The position numbers and the translations under genes are program-made. From Liolophura sinensis (lineage: Eukaryota; Mollusca; Polyplacophora; Chitonida; Chitonidae), in assembly GCF_032854445.1 (NCBI RefSeq), contig NC_088302.1, positions 44,492,645-44,556,644 on the forward strand: DNA of 64,000 nucleotides, in the 5' to 3' direction. Position 1 is the stretch's first letter, and every line of letters starts with the position of its first letter. Below are positions 54,001 through 64,000 of this stretch, in pieces. The notes under the pieces are model-generated. The model searched no databases and had not been told where the DNA came from. It saw only the letters and a program-made list of their open reading frames with translations.

Positions 54001-56463
54001 CTTTCAACAAGCCATACAACATAATCAAAGATGCAACTTTTATTGAGAGTAACTTCACAGCCACAATGGTGGAGCTGAGGGAGGTAGGATTGGGTGAGGC
54101 CAAACATCATTCTCCAATAAATAAGGCTGACAGGTTTAAGTTGTAGAGCTCTTTACACATGTCGCCTAAAACTTCCTATGGGCTCTTCAATAAGGTTCAA
54201 TTTGATGTGAGATTTTATTTTTGTCAACATGGAGCAGAAAATATGCGCTCCATGACCAAGTCAACTTTTTCGTTGTCTACGCTGATCCCAAAACTGGACT
54301 AAAATTTGTGGTCAAGAAACATGCAGAGTTGACAAAAAACCACAGAGAGACAGACAAGAAGTCGAACCCTGGTGGCATGCCCGAGAGCTTAGGTGAATAT
54401 AAAGTATAAATAAATAACAAGTCGTTTGTGATGATTAAATTTAGAGGAAATCTCTCACAGTTTGTTTCATATATAGCTTAATGTGACACTCTTTATTTTG
54501 TAAAAAAAAGTTATATTTACAAATAATTGATATGTAGCCTGACTATGACTAAAGGTTAGGATTTAAATATAAATAAAATAGAAGAACAAAATATACATTT
54601 AACAATGTGGTATGTATAATATAATGCACTGGTTCGATGCATCTATCAAGCCCTTGTCTAATGGCAGTGGGTTTGTGTGTTCAAATCCAGCTCTGGCTGT
54701 TTTGCCTCTGGCTTAAGTGAGTAAATGAGTGCTTGGGGTTTAATACTCAACAATTTTTCAGTCATATGACGATGAAGGAATGGTTAGGTTGTATGTAATG
54801 TTCCTCCTTGTCGCAGGATGGGTTTCCACCACTCTTTTATCTACTGCTGCTTCACTGAGACAACTTACCGAAGGCAAGTAAGCCGCTCCACCCGAGCCAT
54901 TATACTGATATGGGTCAACCAGTTATTGCACTATCCCCTTCATGCTGAACGCCAAGTACTCTTGTACTGCTCCCGAAGCGGGCCTCTGCCTAATGATTTA
55001 TTTATTTATTATCAAGAATATTTCACTTATTTGACGGCGGCCAGCATTATGGTGGGTGGAAACGGGGCAGAGCCCGGTGGAAACCCACAACCATCCGCAG
55101 GTTGCTGCCAGACCTTCCCAGGTATGGCTGGAGAGGAAGCCAGCATGAGCTGGACTTGAACTCACAGCGACCGCATTGGTGAGAGACTTCTGGGTCATTA
55201 CGCTACGCTAGCGCGCTAACCGAGCCACGCAGGCCACCCTCTGGCTCAAGAGGTTTACCAGGTACCTGAAAAAAGGTAGGTGGTACTTTACACTGGGCAC
55301 TCTGGTTTCCTCTGGCAGGGAGCCTTACCACTGTCATATAACTTAAGTGAAACATACTTGAGCACGGTAACTAAATAAAATAAGGGTGTATGTTGAATTG
55401 CTTGAGCAGGATGAAATGCTGGGTTTTAAGTACTGATTTGGCTATGTTGGTTCCCTATTTTGAACTGGGGCATCATTTGAGGGGTATCTGGCAAAACTTC
55501 ATCCTGGATGTGAGAGCTTGCGGCAACGGCCCCTGGATAGTTTTGGATATAAAGACACTACATGGTATGGTAAGTCTCCTGTGAGCGAGAAAATGCTGTC
55601 ATCTTTCATGCACGACTGAGCAGCTTGGCTAAATTATCCAAGGTGTACTCAAACTATTCTATTAGAACCACTGGGGCTAGTATCTTGTCGAATGAAGCAC
55701 TCAGAGCAGATGCTTAAGGCTGCCTTACCTGTGAGCTGGTTGTACTGCCCCATTCATCTGAAATCAGAGAGGCAATCCCACTCAGAGTGGTCTCCAAGCA
55801 CGTTTTGTTGTACCCTTCCACATGAGCCAGGGCTGTTTTTATTGTCTCGTAATCTCGTGTAAAACTGACAAGCTGTTCCCACAGGTAGGAGAAGATTACC
55901 TGCAAAGCGAAAGATATAACAAAAAAAAGAAAACTCTTTGAAGTATTCAGGGAAAACGCTCCAGGTAGCAGGTAACAAAATCCCACTGCAGTCCACATTA
56001 TGACATAGGGACCATAAGGAGGTGCGCATTGAACATTTTGCGTGGAAACATATGAATCAGTGACGTTGGCACTAAAATAAGAAAAAACAGAAGGTCAGAT
56101 GAAGTATACTTGGGAGAAGATATACATGATATGAAATCAGTATTGCACAGGTGGTCCATTCTTACTTGAAATTTGTATAGCTACATCTATAATCTAAGTA
56201 TTTGGTACCAAGCCTTCGACAATACCACGAAGCATGAATTTTCAAACATGAATGACAGTCACTAACTTGCTCAGTTAACTGTAGACAATTGACATACGTA
56301 CCATTGAGGTGAATTCCAGCTTGTAGTTAGTGCTCATGTAGTCCAGTAATGAGTTGATACCATGTATAGCCAGATGACGGCGCTGGTATTCCTCAGTACA
56401 GTCCGCCATTGGAACTGGTCGGTTCATGGAGAGAGATACGTCCAGGGCAATAACTGTAGGCAT
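44851..56463 (-). CDS. INTS14: Integrator complex subunit 14 (INTS14), 9 coding exons
   Basis: Exons (minus): 56302-56463, 55729-55899, 51408-51793, 50650-50801, 49626-49773, 48888-48967, 48379-48554, 47580-47645 and 44851-45078. They total 1569 bases, 522 residues, against 518 in human. INTS14 (formerly VWA9) is a nuclear subunit that pairs with INTS13 and INTS10 in the Integrator RNA-cleavage complex acting on snRNA and nascent transcripts. The N-terminal von Willebrand A domain shows the MIDAS motif DVSLS (8-12), FTRD (67-70) and VTDG (115-118). Later blocks match the family: GFLDIADIASPQIVSRHLV, VLLHGSLKVEGMVAL, YGEDD...RSPFPVRP, KRSYAQSCVVWIKPSGLQ and DRECTILPHTTHPDAALQLT. All introns are GT-AG except intron 6 (GC-AG). 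An in-frame TAG precedes the ATG. An acceptor at 56511 implies an upstream noncoding exon, and the leader then contains a 4-codon uORF. Introns are filled with repeats. Confidence 0.96.
45231..46845 (+). repeat. 42-bp minisatellite, about 38 copies, in INTS14 intron 8
   Basis: The unit is GCCCTCAATGTTCACAGGAT + AATGGGCAAGCTGCTGAAGT + CA. Because 42 is a multiple of three and two of three plus frames of the unit lack stops, a 502-codon frame (45252-46760) and a 235-codon frame appear. They encode 14-residue repeats such as NVHRIMGKLLKSAL or SQDNGQAAEVSPQC. There is no splice context, domain or codon evidence for a gene. Subtypes cluster: GGATAAT units in the first two thirds and GGACAAT units in the last third. 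Confidence 0.93.
47580..47645 (-). CDS. INTS14: INTS14 coding exon 8
   Basis: A 22-codon exon (ADLQKVLRHARKLPDKQQQF...). Acceptor ATATTACAG|GCA, donor TATAAG|GTACTG, phase 0. Too short for ORF finding; placed by family order and phase. Confidence 0.93.
47832..48000 (-). repeat. Main SINE, diverged copy in INTS14 intron 7
   Basis: ATGACAGCCAGCATTATGTT, GGGAGGAAAATGAGCCC and GAGGAAGCCAGTATGAGC match the reverse-strand SINE with many changes. Confidence 0.6.
48074..48331 (-). repeat. Main SINE, near full length, diverged
   Basis: It spans from the tail (TTTATTTGATTGGTGTTTTG) to the tRNA head (ATTGGTGAGAGGCTCCTGGG...GGCCATAGGCCTC) on the reverse strand, in INTS14 intron 7. Confidence 0.8.
48379..48554 (-). 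CDS. INTS14: INTS14 coding exon 7
   Basis: Acceptor TCTTACCCAG|GG, donor TTACAG|GTACAT (phase 0), 58 whole codons. LSWLGNMNHLGPSSDF, PYGEDD and DKRSYAQSCVVWIKPSGLQ. Confidence 0.95.
48888..48967 (-). CDS. INTS14: INTS14 coding exon 6
   Basis: Acceptor GTTTTCAG|T, donor GAGCCAG|GCAAGT, a GC donor with an otherwise perfect consensus. It encodes ENWFGILYSWADSKKKSNLM, a conserved INTS14 block. Confidence 0.9.
49626..49773 (-). CDS. INTS14: INTS14 coding exon 5
   Basis: Acceptor CTTTCACAG|AA, donor CTAAG|GTATGT (phase 2). An acidic/Ser-rich linker is followed by FTVLLHGSLKVEGMVAL. There is no ATG-initiated frame here; it was found from homology and splice phases. Confidence 0.93.
50650..50801 (-). 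CDS. INTS14: INTS14 coding exon 4
   Basis: Acceptor TTTTGTAG|A, donor GAGG|GTGAGA (phase 1). SIIGFLDIADIASPQIVSRH is the start of the INTS14 middle beta-barrel region. Confidence 0.94.
51001..51150. repeat. 46-bp tandem repeat, 3 copies
   Basis: Units CCTTTGAGTGAGTAAGTGAA... start at 51001, 51047 and 51093, with a partial fourth. The segment GAGTGCTTGGGGTTTAA is the start motif of the repeat at 54713-54990, so the array seems to have grown from a fragment of it. It is in INTS14 intron 3. Confidence 0.8.
51408..51793 (-). CDS. INTS14: INTS14 coding exon 3
   Basis: Acceptor GATTTCAG|GTT. Of two overlapping donors (TAC|GTAGGG and GTAGG|GTAGGT), only the second gives a phase (2) compatible with exon 4. 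It encodes VTDG (last MIDAS Asp), GPGSLRHSLNSLANK and the end of the VWA domain. Confidence 0.92.
51921..52584. mobile_element. 664-bp piggyBac-like MITE (TTAA, AGGGACAT ends)
   Basis: The left end TTTAAAGGGACATCC and right end ATGTTCCTTTAAA form inverted termini abutting TTAA, the target-site signature of piggyBac-type transposons. Similarity continues inward (TGTCAAAA...). No transposase. It lies in INTS14 intron 2. Other copies or ends are at 1547 and 61140. Confidence 0.6.
52746..53201. repeat. 76-bp tandem array, 6 copies
   Basis: Units begin CAGTGAA(T/C)TATACACAGTA at 52746, 52822, 52898, 52974, 53050 and 53126, exactly 76 bases apart with few substitutions and no indels. It is in INTS14 intron 2. 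Confidence 0.92.
53300..53640. repeat. Degenerate ~97-bp repeat
   Basis: CTTATCTTACATACACATAT and its copy CTTATCTTACATAAACATAT start at 53363 and 53460. Flanking ATATCAGATGATAC-like words recur with indels. It directly follows the 76-bp array. Confidence 0.6.
53736..54409 (+). pseudogene. Broken Crypton-type tyrosine recombinase (KIAA1958-like)
   Basis: The plus frame from 53736 (no ATG) encodes a helical N-terminal part: LLNDALSHFYIDAQ, SLVAICHGLNHYL and IIKDATFIESNF. This is the pattern of the core-binding region of Crypton-derived recombinases (QRICH1/KIAA1958/ZMYM group). A TAG at 54144 interrupts it. The same frame then reads GLFNKVQFDVRFYFCQHGAE, where family members have an Arg-rich box; the expected catalytic Arg is not seen. 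After a frameshift near 54275 the next frame gives HAELTKNHRETDKK, another family block. No His-X-X-Arg or catalytic Tyr was found. It is a dead fragment in INTS14 intron 2, opposite strand. Confidence 0.6.
54713..54990 (+). repeat. Interspersed repeat with GAGTGCTTGGGGTTTAA start
   Basis: GAGTGCTTGGGGTTTAA, CAACAATTTTTCAGTCATAT, CTTGTCGCAGGATGGG, then CACCCGAGCCATTATACTGA. The same opening recurs at 63513 (diverged), in the 51001 array and inverted near 37030. It is a common, probably nonautonomous element. Its exact class is not determined. Confidence 0.6.
54997..55238 (-). repeat. Main SINE, near full length
   Basis: Reverse-strand copy from TTATTTATTTATTATC through GGTTGCTGCCAGACCTTCCC to the tRNA head (ATTACGCTACGCTAGCGCGC...GAGCCACGCAGGCC). 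It abuts the repeat at 54713-54990, so one may have inserted into the other. Confidence 0.88.
55325..55382 (+). repeat. Diverged SINE tail
   Basis: GTCATATAACTTAAGTGAAA, CATACTTGAGCACGGTAA and AAATAAAAT resemble an old copy of the main SINE 3' end. Confidence 0.45.
55729..55899 (-). CDS. INTS14: INTS14 coding exon 2
   Basis: Acceptor GCTTTGCAG|GTA, donor TCACAG|GTAAGG, phase 0, 57 codons. VSFTRDYETIK and NKTCLETTLSGIASLI are VWA-domain segments of INTS14. Confidence 0.95.
56302..56463 (-). CDS. INTS14: INTS14 coding exon 1 (VWA start, MIDAS)
   Basis: 54 codons, MPTVIALDVSLSMNRPVP... to TCAATG|GTACGT. The DxSxS metal-site motif is at residues 8-12. The exon probably begins at 56510 (TTATTGTAG|GTC). 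Confidence 0.96.
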
Positions 56464-56510
56464 GATGAATGTCAGCTAGTCCTCAGTTTGAATCAGCAAC
56501 TTGTCATGAC
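56464..56510 (-). promoter_or_regulatory. INTS14: INTS14 leader with 4-codon uORF
   Basis: If splicing uses the acceptor TTATTGTAG at 56511-56513, the leader contains ATGACAAGTTGCTGA, a four-codon upstream frame ending 28 bases before the INTS14 ATG. An in-frame TAG also precedes the main ATG. Confidence 0.35.
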
Positions 56511-59500
56511 CTACAATAAGATGAAATTGGGAATAATGCCATAGGATGGATGTCCAGAATATCCCCAACACCAAGTACATGGCCAAAATTAGTCAAATTT
56601 TGTAAGAATCAAAACAAATTTCAGTAACTCACAGGAAACCAGTGGAATCCTATTTTAGTTTCCTGAATATTCAAGTTGTTCTTCAATCCCTTTTTCAAAT
56701 TATAACTGATTGATGGATGAAATTATACATTACTGATAATTCAAGTAGTCATTTTATTTTGATTAGCCATACAACTAATCATATATCACGTCATATATAT
56801 AATGATGTTTAAATTTGAAATACATTACTTTTGCCTTATTTTGTCATTCTGATAAATTTACTTCTCATGGTATCATGCATCAAAGTTGAAGGAATATTTG
56901 GGCAAAAGAACAGTAAATGAATATGACAAAGGTCGTTTTTAACATGTAAGGCAAATAACAAGCAATTTAACATTGATCAGTCAGGGCTATAGGTACATCA
57001 CACCATGAAACTGGTACATTATGAACTGCCATCAACATGATTCAGCTACATGTAATACACATGAAAATGCATCATTTGTGTTAAGTATGTGTGCCTAAAG
57101 AAGGGAGATAACCTTGTAATACAGGACTGACAAAAACCCACATCTCCTGACCTCTACTTCCTCACTATTGATACAAATGACAGAGAAATTCTGAATACAC
57201 AAGTTTAGACCATGGGGAAAATCACAGATGCATGCAAATTTTCAGAAATCGGAGAGGCTTTTCAAACATGGTGATTCCAGTATATCCTTACCCATTAACT
57301 TGGTTACAGGTAGGGGTGTGGTGCAGTAATAAAAATGAATTCTACCTACGCATGTCTTAGAATACATGTAAGAAAAGGCTGGAGAAATTATGCAATGACC
57401 ACCACTATGTACAGTACTTGTTCAGAGTCTCATGCTCACGTATGAGCCAACGATTTCAATACCAATAGGATGAAAAGGTATAATTGCCTAAGCAGAAAGA
57501 AAATCAATGCACGCGTAATGTTAAATTCTGGACATGTTTTACACCATGGTAACCGCATGTTGTCATTGGTCATATTGACAGCTTAGGCCATACCACACAC
57601 ACGCCCAACATTTGTCCATTATTCTACTATTTATCTATTAGGGTTTTCAGATAAAAGGTAGGAAACTATTAATATTTATAGGTCACTTGAATTTTCCCCT
57701 GCTCTTCCCTTCATTCATGTAACCACATTAACTTAGAGCCTGTATTTGCTATGGTCTCCACGCAGTAATAAAGCCATTGATTGCTACTTACATCACCACA
57801 GGCAGGAGTTTTTGCTTATACATTGTACACAGAATCAGGCCTCATTAAGACTGACCTGTATTGTTTAAAGAAGTGTTATCGAAGTTTAATTCCACATGCT
57901 GCATTTGTATAAATGTACACCGTTATCATAAACCAGCAGAAAGAACATGGTGATGTGTCTAGATTAAAAATCATGGTCTGGTCAAAATATCTAAAAATAT
58001 TGAAACATTTTCAATTTTGCAAAAATTAAACAATATTTAGTGATCGCATGACATATTCATGACATATTGAGTTTCAGCAACTAAATATATTTAATTCCTG
58101 TGAAATCTCTTGAGTTTGAACTGTTAAAAGCTTTTGCATAAATCCAAGATAATCACTGATATACATGACTTATATGCCACTGCTACGTTTTTCTTTTCAC
58201 AACCTGATCTCAGCAGTAACTGGTTTTCTGTTGTTGGCAGATAAGGCGGTTGAGCAACTTTAAAAATGATGAAATAGTAATTTTGGTTTTCTTACTATTA
58301 TTTTAGAATATCCCAAAATAAGTATGTAAAATATAAGCACTGTCTGTGCATGCGTTAACATTCAAAATCAGTAAAGACCCTGTAGTACGTGAACGAGTCA
58401 TGAATTTTATTTAATTAGCCTTTTGCCTAAAAATTCACGAATAGCCTCTCCAAAAGATCTTTAAACCTAAAAGATTTGAAGATCTAATTAATCCTATTAC
58501 TTCTAGATACTTTCCATGTTCAACAATTCCAATATTACTCTGACTTATGCTGAATACTGTACTGGGCGGAAATACAAAGACAACTATGTGCACACTTTGT
58601 CAAGATTGATATTTTTGGCAACTTTCTTCAAATTAAACTGCCATCATGTAGCAGCTACAATTTCAGAGTATGTACCTTGATTTTATACACGTAAAACTAG
58701 ATTTCTGACGGTATAGGAGAGATCATGTAGGAAAGATTGTACTGGATTTTTACATTTTTCATTTTACTTATTTTAGTGTCACATATATTTCACACACGTT
58801 TTTATTATATGTAGTATTTAGCAATGCAGGCCGCTATGTCATCATTAAAAAATGTTTGGTACAGCTGAAACAGACTATCAGAAAAAACCAGTCTGTCGAT
58901 CGACAACTTGTTTTTATTGAAGCTAATTTTAAAAAATTAACACTGTGAGAAAAAAAAACCTTCTATCAAAATGCTAATAAAAAATGTTTAGAGTAGGGTC
59001 CTTTCTTTAGAAGATCAGTTGGGTTTTGACCAGTGAACACATAATTAATAATGGCCTTGTTATATCAGCATAATGATGCCAAAATTAAGCCAAAACACCC
59101 AGTCCTTACATGCACACAACAATACCTCACTAAATACAACCACATATAAGCATGTTTCTATGCTATACAGAGTTTTGTAGCAACCAGCAAAGTACTTGGA
59201 CTTCACTACATACCATAATCCACACTAATCTGGATTAACAAGAATGGTTCCAGCATGAACAGTTTAGGAAGATTACCTTTATCTCAATGCTTTAATCAGT
59301 TCTACTGCACAGTAAGTATCAAGTGGGTTGGCAAGCCACCCAGGCCTGTTGGGCCACTGTTGAGAGACCTCTACCAGGGATTTCCATGGCATGAGAACTC
59401 TGTTAGTGTGTTTTTGCTATAGCTTTAGGCCCACAACAATATCTACACTTCCAAGCAATCACAGAGGTAAATCTTAAAGGTGAGTTTGAAATCCTTCACA

Positions 59501-59676
59501 ATGTACATGTACATGTATATTGCTATTGCCTTCCTTCTCTGACACCGATGTTTTCACAAAATAATACATGTAGTTATTTGTGTATTCGTGTGTATGAACT
59601 GATGGCACTGGTGTTCTAATTCAGGTCATATTTAATAGTTTTATATACTGCATGACTGCATCAAAGAAAGATATTA

Positions 59677-59876
59677 NNNNNNNNNNNNNNNNNNNNNNNN
59701 NNNNNNNNNNNNNNNNNNNNNNNNNNNNNNNNNNNNNNNNNNNNNNNNNNNNNNNNNNNNNNNNNNNNNNNNNNNNNNNNNNNNNNNNNNNNNNNNNNNN
59801 NNNNNNNNNNNNNNNNNNNNNNNNNNNNNNNNNNNNNNNNNNNNNNNNNNNNNNNNNNNNNNNNNNNNNNNNNNNN
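59677..59876. other. Assembly gap (200 N)
   Basis: Exactly 200 unknown bases. A round number suggests a placeholder, so the real distance is unknown. Frames crossing it are meaningless. Confidence 0.99.
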
Positions 59877-61139
59877 ATATTAAAAGCTACTGGAAATAAT
59901 TCTTTTTTTTCATGTAAAGTTCTGAACCAGGAACATTCATCATGGTCTTTTCTCACTTTGATAATTATGAACAGAAACACCACCTGAAAATGAAGTTCAG
60001 ATTTTTTTTCTCTGAATTAAATGCAAAGCAGCAATCAAATGTTTTGATGTTTTGGTAGACTTTATTGGCCATAACGATAACATGTAGCTACCTTTAGAAC
60101 ATTTACTACCTTTGCTCAGTCTTCTGTAAAGTATTTGACATGGTACAGTGGTGCGTGTTCTCTCCATGTACATGCAGCTATGGCCAACCTAAGCTAAGGT
60201 AAACTTAATTCATCAATTTCTAAGAACATGTATTTAACGATGTTTTTTTCCTCCTTATCTTCTTTTAGAAACTCAGTTTGAAATTTAGATTTGGTATCAT
60301 TGCTAAGAACAGCTTGCCATTAGGAGAATCCTGAACATTCAGTTCAGTATATAAATGATTTATTGTTTTCCATGAGTGATTCTAATGCCACCTCTAACAT
60401 TTACTTTTAACACTGATTCTATAACACTCAAGACACGTACGTCTTGAATTTTGTATTTAACAGTAATCAATTCAACACGGAGCATCAACCATTGAACACT
60501 CTTGTATTTGTGCTTTACATGCATGCAAAATCTCAGCATAATGCCATAATTAACATGGCTAATGTAGATGATACCAACTCTCACGGTGTGATATTTACAA
60601 TAAGAAATTTAAAAACTTCAAGTTTCATACAGCACAAAAACTGATTTTTTCTTTTACCTTATAGCATTTCACATGACTACAGCCCAGTTATCACAGTCCT
60701 TGCATTTATGGCAAAACAAAAGAACTTATAATGGTTTCCTATTGAAGCATATTTGGAAACAGAAATTCACTTTGGAGATTGTGACATAGTTTCTAAACAT
60801 CAACGTTTGCGTGAATATTCATAACATTGAACTCTAGCCTACTATATACACAATCATGATACCTTATACGTCCATAGACATTGAGCGACGCTGGTGGATT
60901 TAGTTGACCTGCACTGTATAATTTGCTAAACAGATTAACAACTTGTAAAAGTGACATCAAAGCAGCCAATGCTGCGATGGTGGCTCACAGTTTTTCATTT
61001 ACCAACTGCCGCATGGCAATCTAGACTGTCAAATCTTTTGCACATGTGACTTCTGATAAGAGTATTCTGCAAAAAAGATTTACTGATTATCGCTTACGGT
61101 TTGTCAGTAGCTCTTACATATTCATATTTCACCTATCAT

Positions 61140-61270
61140 TTAAAGGGTCATAACGCTGACAGAAATCCAGAATTTTTGAGTTGGTTCAGCTCAATATAAA
61201 AATGAGCTGCATTTGACTCTTAACTAAACCTCCTTGGCCTATATTTTCTGAACAGATCTGCAAAGATTCC
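61140..61270 (+). repeat. End of TTAA-flanked AGGGACAT repeat
   Basis: TTTAAAGGGTCATAACG is followed by TTTTTGAGTTGGTTCAGCTC and GAGCTGCATTTGACTC, the same subterminal block as at 1547 and (inverted) before 52584. Confidence 0.5.
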
Positions 61271-63509
61271 CAAAATGCAACCTTCACTTGTCGATTGCAC
61301 AATAAACAATTTACGAGAGATTGATGGTTGAAGCCAGGAATGGACGTATTGCATGAGCCTTTGTATACTAGATGGTAAAAAAAAAAAATGCCCGGTAACA
61401 GCTCCTTATGGGTCAGGCATATAGTTACTGATCTTCTTCAAGATTGTTTACAGGTCTACACGTGTATCATTCTCAAATCAACATGGCTGCATTCTGAATC
61501 AGAAACAACATCAATGATTTTTATTTTATCACTATCAACATATTGACACAGGACACAGAATATTTCCCACCCAGATTGGACCTGGCATAAAGCTTTTATG
61601 GTATGAACTGTGAAGAGCTATCTTTCTTGAGGTTTGAATTTCAATGTGAGATATACTGGACATTCATCCTTCCCATATCAATATGGCTGCTTCAAACCAA
61701 GGCCTGCATGTACATAGCACGAATGTGACATTTCTGTAATGTCACAGCTTTTCATGTTTCTTTAACAATGTTAAACATGACAATTTAGTTTAATGAGGAG
61801 AAGTCAAGCCTGTTGTTTGTGTGGTATTTTTCCAACAGTACTATCCTCAACTCTATTTTTGGTAAAGCACACTCCTCTTCACCATTGTAGGACTGCTGAA
61901 AATTAGCTCTGGCGAACTATTCTTTGGTATAGTAAACTATTACAGCATCTTCTCATTCACATATATGTATACATGTATGTGTTTGGAGTACTTTCCCCAA
62001 TCATCAATGCTGGGTTTGATGAAAACACTCAAGTCACATTTGAATGCATACTTCTCACAGAATGAAGAAAAGTACCATCACTAGGCTAGTTTGACCTTTG
62101 CACAATGTGCAACATTATTCAGACTTGAACGGACCTTTAATCAATAAATGTCCATGTATAAAAATGCTTCAAATGATATTCAAGAATCTTATCCATAGAT
62201 TATCTCCCCTAGATATGCATGGTTCTGCACTGTGAGGAGTATGCACTCAATCACAGCACTGGTGTTTGAGTATATTCCAATTCATCCAGTTTTAGGCTTG
62301 TATGTATTTATTGATGGTAATGCATGGAGTCACCTACATGAAGGTGAGAGCTCAGACATCAGTGAATACGATAACTACTTTTTAATGGCCCAAGCATTGA
62401 TTCATTGGAAGCAACATGCAAAACAGGTATTTTAACATGAATAAGACCTGTCATAGTAGTGTAATATACTATTTCAGAACTTACTGCCAGAGCTGCTTAA
62501 AAATGTCTTCATCCCTCAAACCTCAAATTCTTGCTAATGTGGTTCTTCAAGTCTTTACAAAGGGAAGCAACTCTTTCAACAGAAGAGCCCTCTACCTACA
62601 TGAATAAGAGCACTATTGATTAAATAAATCAAATGATCCTGAAAAATCACAGCTAGTATTGCTATTCAAGAAGGTAAAGGGCAAAGTTATTTTATGAGTT
62701 ACATGGTTTGCTTTCCCTTGTAGAAGGCCAGAAAAACTCAATAAAGGATGACATTTCACAAGTACATAATATGTCTGAGAAATAAGACCTTAACTTTCCT
62801 CTTGACTGCTGAACTGACCATGTGCAATTCAAACAAAGTTATCTCCCCTTGCAAGTTTTAGTTTTTTTTTTTTTCTGCTGACACTTTAACCAGGTTTTAC
62901 ATGGGATCTGACCAAAGAAAGCAATGGTGTTTGAGACCAAAAATGCTACTTGCATTGAAAAATACAGCTAACATAAAAACAGGGATGTTAGAGATTCATT
63001 TTGTTTCCTCATAATTTTATGTTAATTACAATCCCAAAAAATGAAGTTGCCTTTTCCGTAACTAATAGGACATTGACAATGCTTGACACGAATTCATGTG
63101 AGGGCAATTTTCTGTGTTCAGCCAAGATTAGTTGAACTGACCCACTGATTGCATTTTCCGCAACTGTCTTACATTCTTATTTTCCTGCAAAAATCAACAC
63201 CTGTACAGGCACTATTAATGTACACACTACATTTAGTACCCCAGCATCAACCCTCATTAGTTTGTTTTTCGCACCATTTTATCACAAAAGGTGAGATTAT
63301 AAGATTATCAGATATTTGTAAAACAGATAATGAAAAATTCTAATTTTCTGCCATCAGCAGCTATTTTCCAAAATATTCTGACCAAGGAAACAAGGAATCA
63401 AGCATCATGACTAACATCTCAATAGATTTCTTATTTTAAAATCTTAATCAAAGAAAAAATATACACTTCTCTATTCTCATGAAAACATGTGCTCATTTCA
63501 ATGAATAAA

Positions 63510-63860
63510 TGAAAATTGGGGTTTAATGTCGTACTTAACAATTTCTCTGTCATATGACAGCAAGAAGTAATTAGCTGTGTGTACATATACTTTGTCTTCT
63601 TGTGGCAGGGTGAGTCAACACTGCAAAGTGCCGCTTCCACTGATGCATCACCAAAGACACCAGACATAGACATCCCACCCAGTCACGTTATATTCACTGG
63701 AGCCAACCAGTCGTGTTTTCTTGCTCTAACCTCTCAGTCAACCAAGGCAGCAACATGTACAATTTTTAAAGTCTTCCGTGTGACCAGACCCTGGTTCGAT
63801 CCTGTTTCTCTCGACCCAGAGGCGGAATTTCTAACGTACCACCGGGGCGGACATTAGGGC
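63510..63860 (+). repeat. Interspersed repeat related to 54713-54990
   Basis: GGGGTTTAATGTCGTACTTA, ACAATTTCTCTGTCATATGA and CTTCTTGTGGCAGGG match the family opening. The end carries CCCTGGTTCGATCCTG, a B-box-like word. The 92-codon plus frame across it is a by-product of the repeat. Confidence 0.55.
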
Positions 63861-64000
63861 AGCAGTTTCAGTGCTCATTTGACTGGTTGACATTTCCACC
63901 GACCAAACTGCCTGCAGCAACCTCTGTTCAAACGCAGAATTACCAAACACATGTGATACCTAAAGTATAACTTTACAACTCCCAGATTACTGCTGCAGTG

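Larger units (their letters stand above)
56520..64000. other. No coding exon recognised upstream of INTS14
   Basis: AT-rich sequence with scattered repeats (see 61140 and 63510) and a 200-N gap. Short frames such as 62232-62435 (no ATG start) and 60444-60644 have no recognisable domain. The INTS14 promoter and first noncoding exon must lie in or beyond this stretch. Confidence 0.5.

Noticed and set aside
59621-59987. Frames of 120 and 111 codons
   Set aside because: Most of each is the N gap.
63579-63857. 92-codon plus frame
   Set aside because: It coincides with an interspersed repeat that also occurs near 2140 and 54713.

Overview
This is eukaryotic nuclear DNA: AT-rich, with widely spaced exons joined by clear GT-AG introns, microsatellites, many retroposons and a 200-base run of N (an assembly gap). 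The tRNA-headed SINE whose tail reads ...AAGTGAAATATTCTTGAGTACGG, TTAA-flanked AGGGACAT elements and scattered AAGGGAGATAAC words suggest a marine lophotrochozoan, most likely a mollusc. That placement is inference, not a database result.

Layout. 1-7900: no gene seen, only repeats. 8135-17189 (+): a ten-exon type II membrane glycoside hydrolase of the GH13 / SLC3A1 (rBAT)-maltase group, with an intact catalytic triad and without the heavy-chain disulfide cysteine. 17190-24190: intergenic, with a 72-bp tandem repeat and a long palindrome. 24191-25380 (-): a two-exon BCL-2 family gene with a tail anchor and an altered BH1 motif (HWLR instead of NWGR). 25430-35040: intergenic repeats. 35043-40162 (-): a second two-exon BCL-2 family gene, Mcl-1-like, with a retroelement remnant in its 4.4-kb intron. 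41636-41887 (+): an 83-residue protein with a Bax-type BH3 motif and a second BH3-like motif. It is transcribed divergently from the Mcl-1-like gene across about 0.4 kb holding two inverted CCAAT boxes and CRE/ATF-like words. 44851-56463 (-): a complete nine-exon INTS14 (Integrator subunit 14, 522 residues) with one GC-AG intron. Its introns carry a 42-bp minisatellite, a 76-bp array, a TTAA-flanked MITE, a broken Crypton recombinase and SINEs. 56511-64000: no coding exon recognised; the INTS14 5' noncoding exon should lie here or beyond.

How the genes relate. The three BCL-2-type genes form a 17.7-kb cluster. Both multidomain members place a phase-0 intron exactly after the BH2 GGW and end in similar hydrophobic tails, so they look like paralogues. 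The divergent mini-BH3 gene shares its upstream region with the pro-survival-type paralogue. That suggests an antagonist pair under one promoter, and it is the most interesting candidate here. INTS14 also shows an unusual event: the DNA coding for its C-terminus, stop codon included, has been tandemly copied into the 3' UTR. The GH13 and INTS14 genes have no evident functional link to the BCL-2 cluster.
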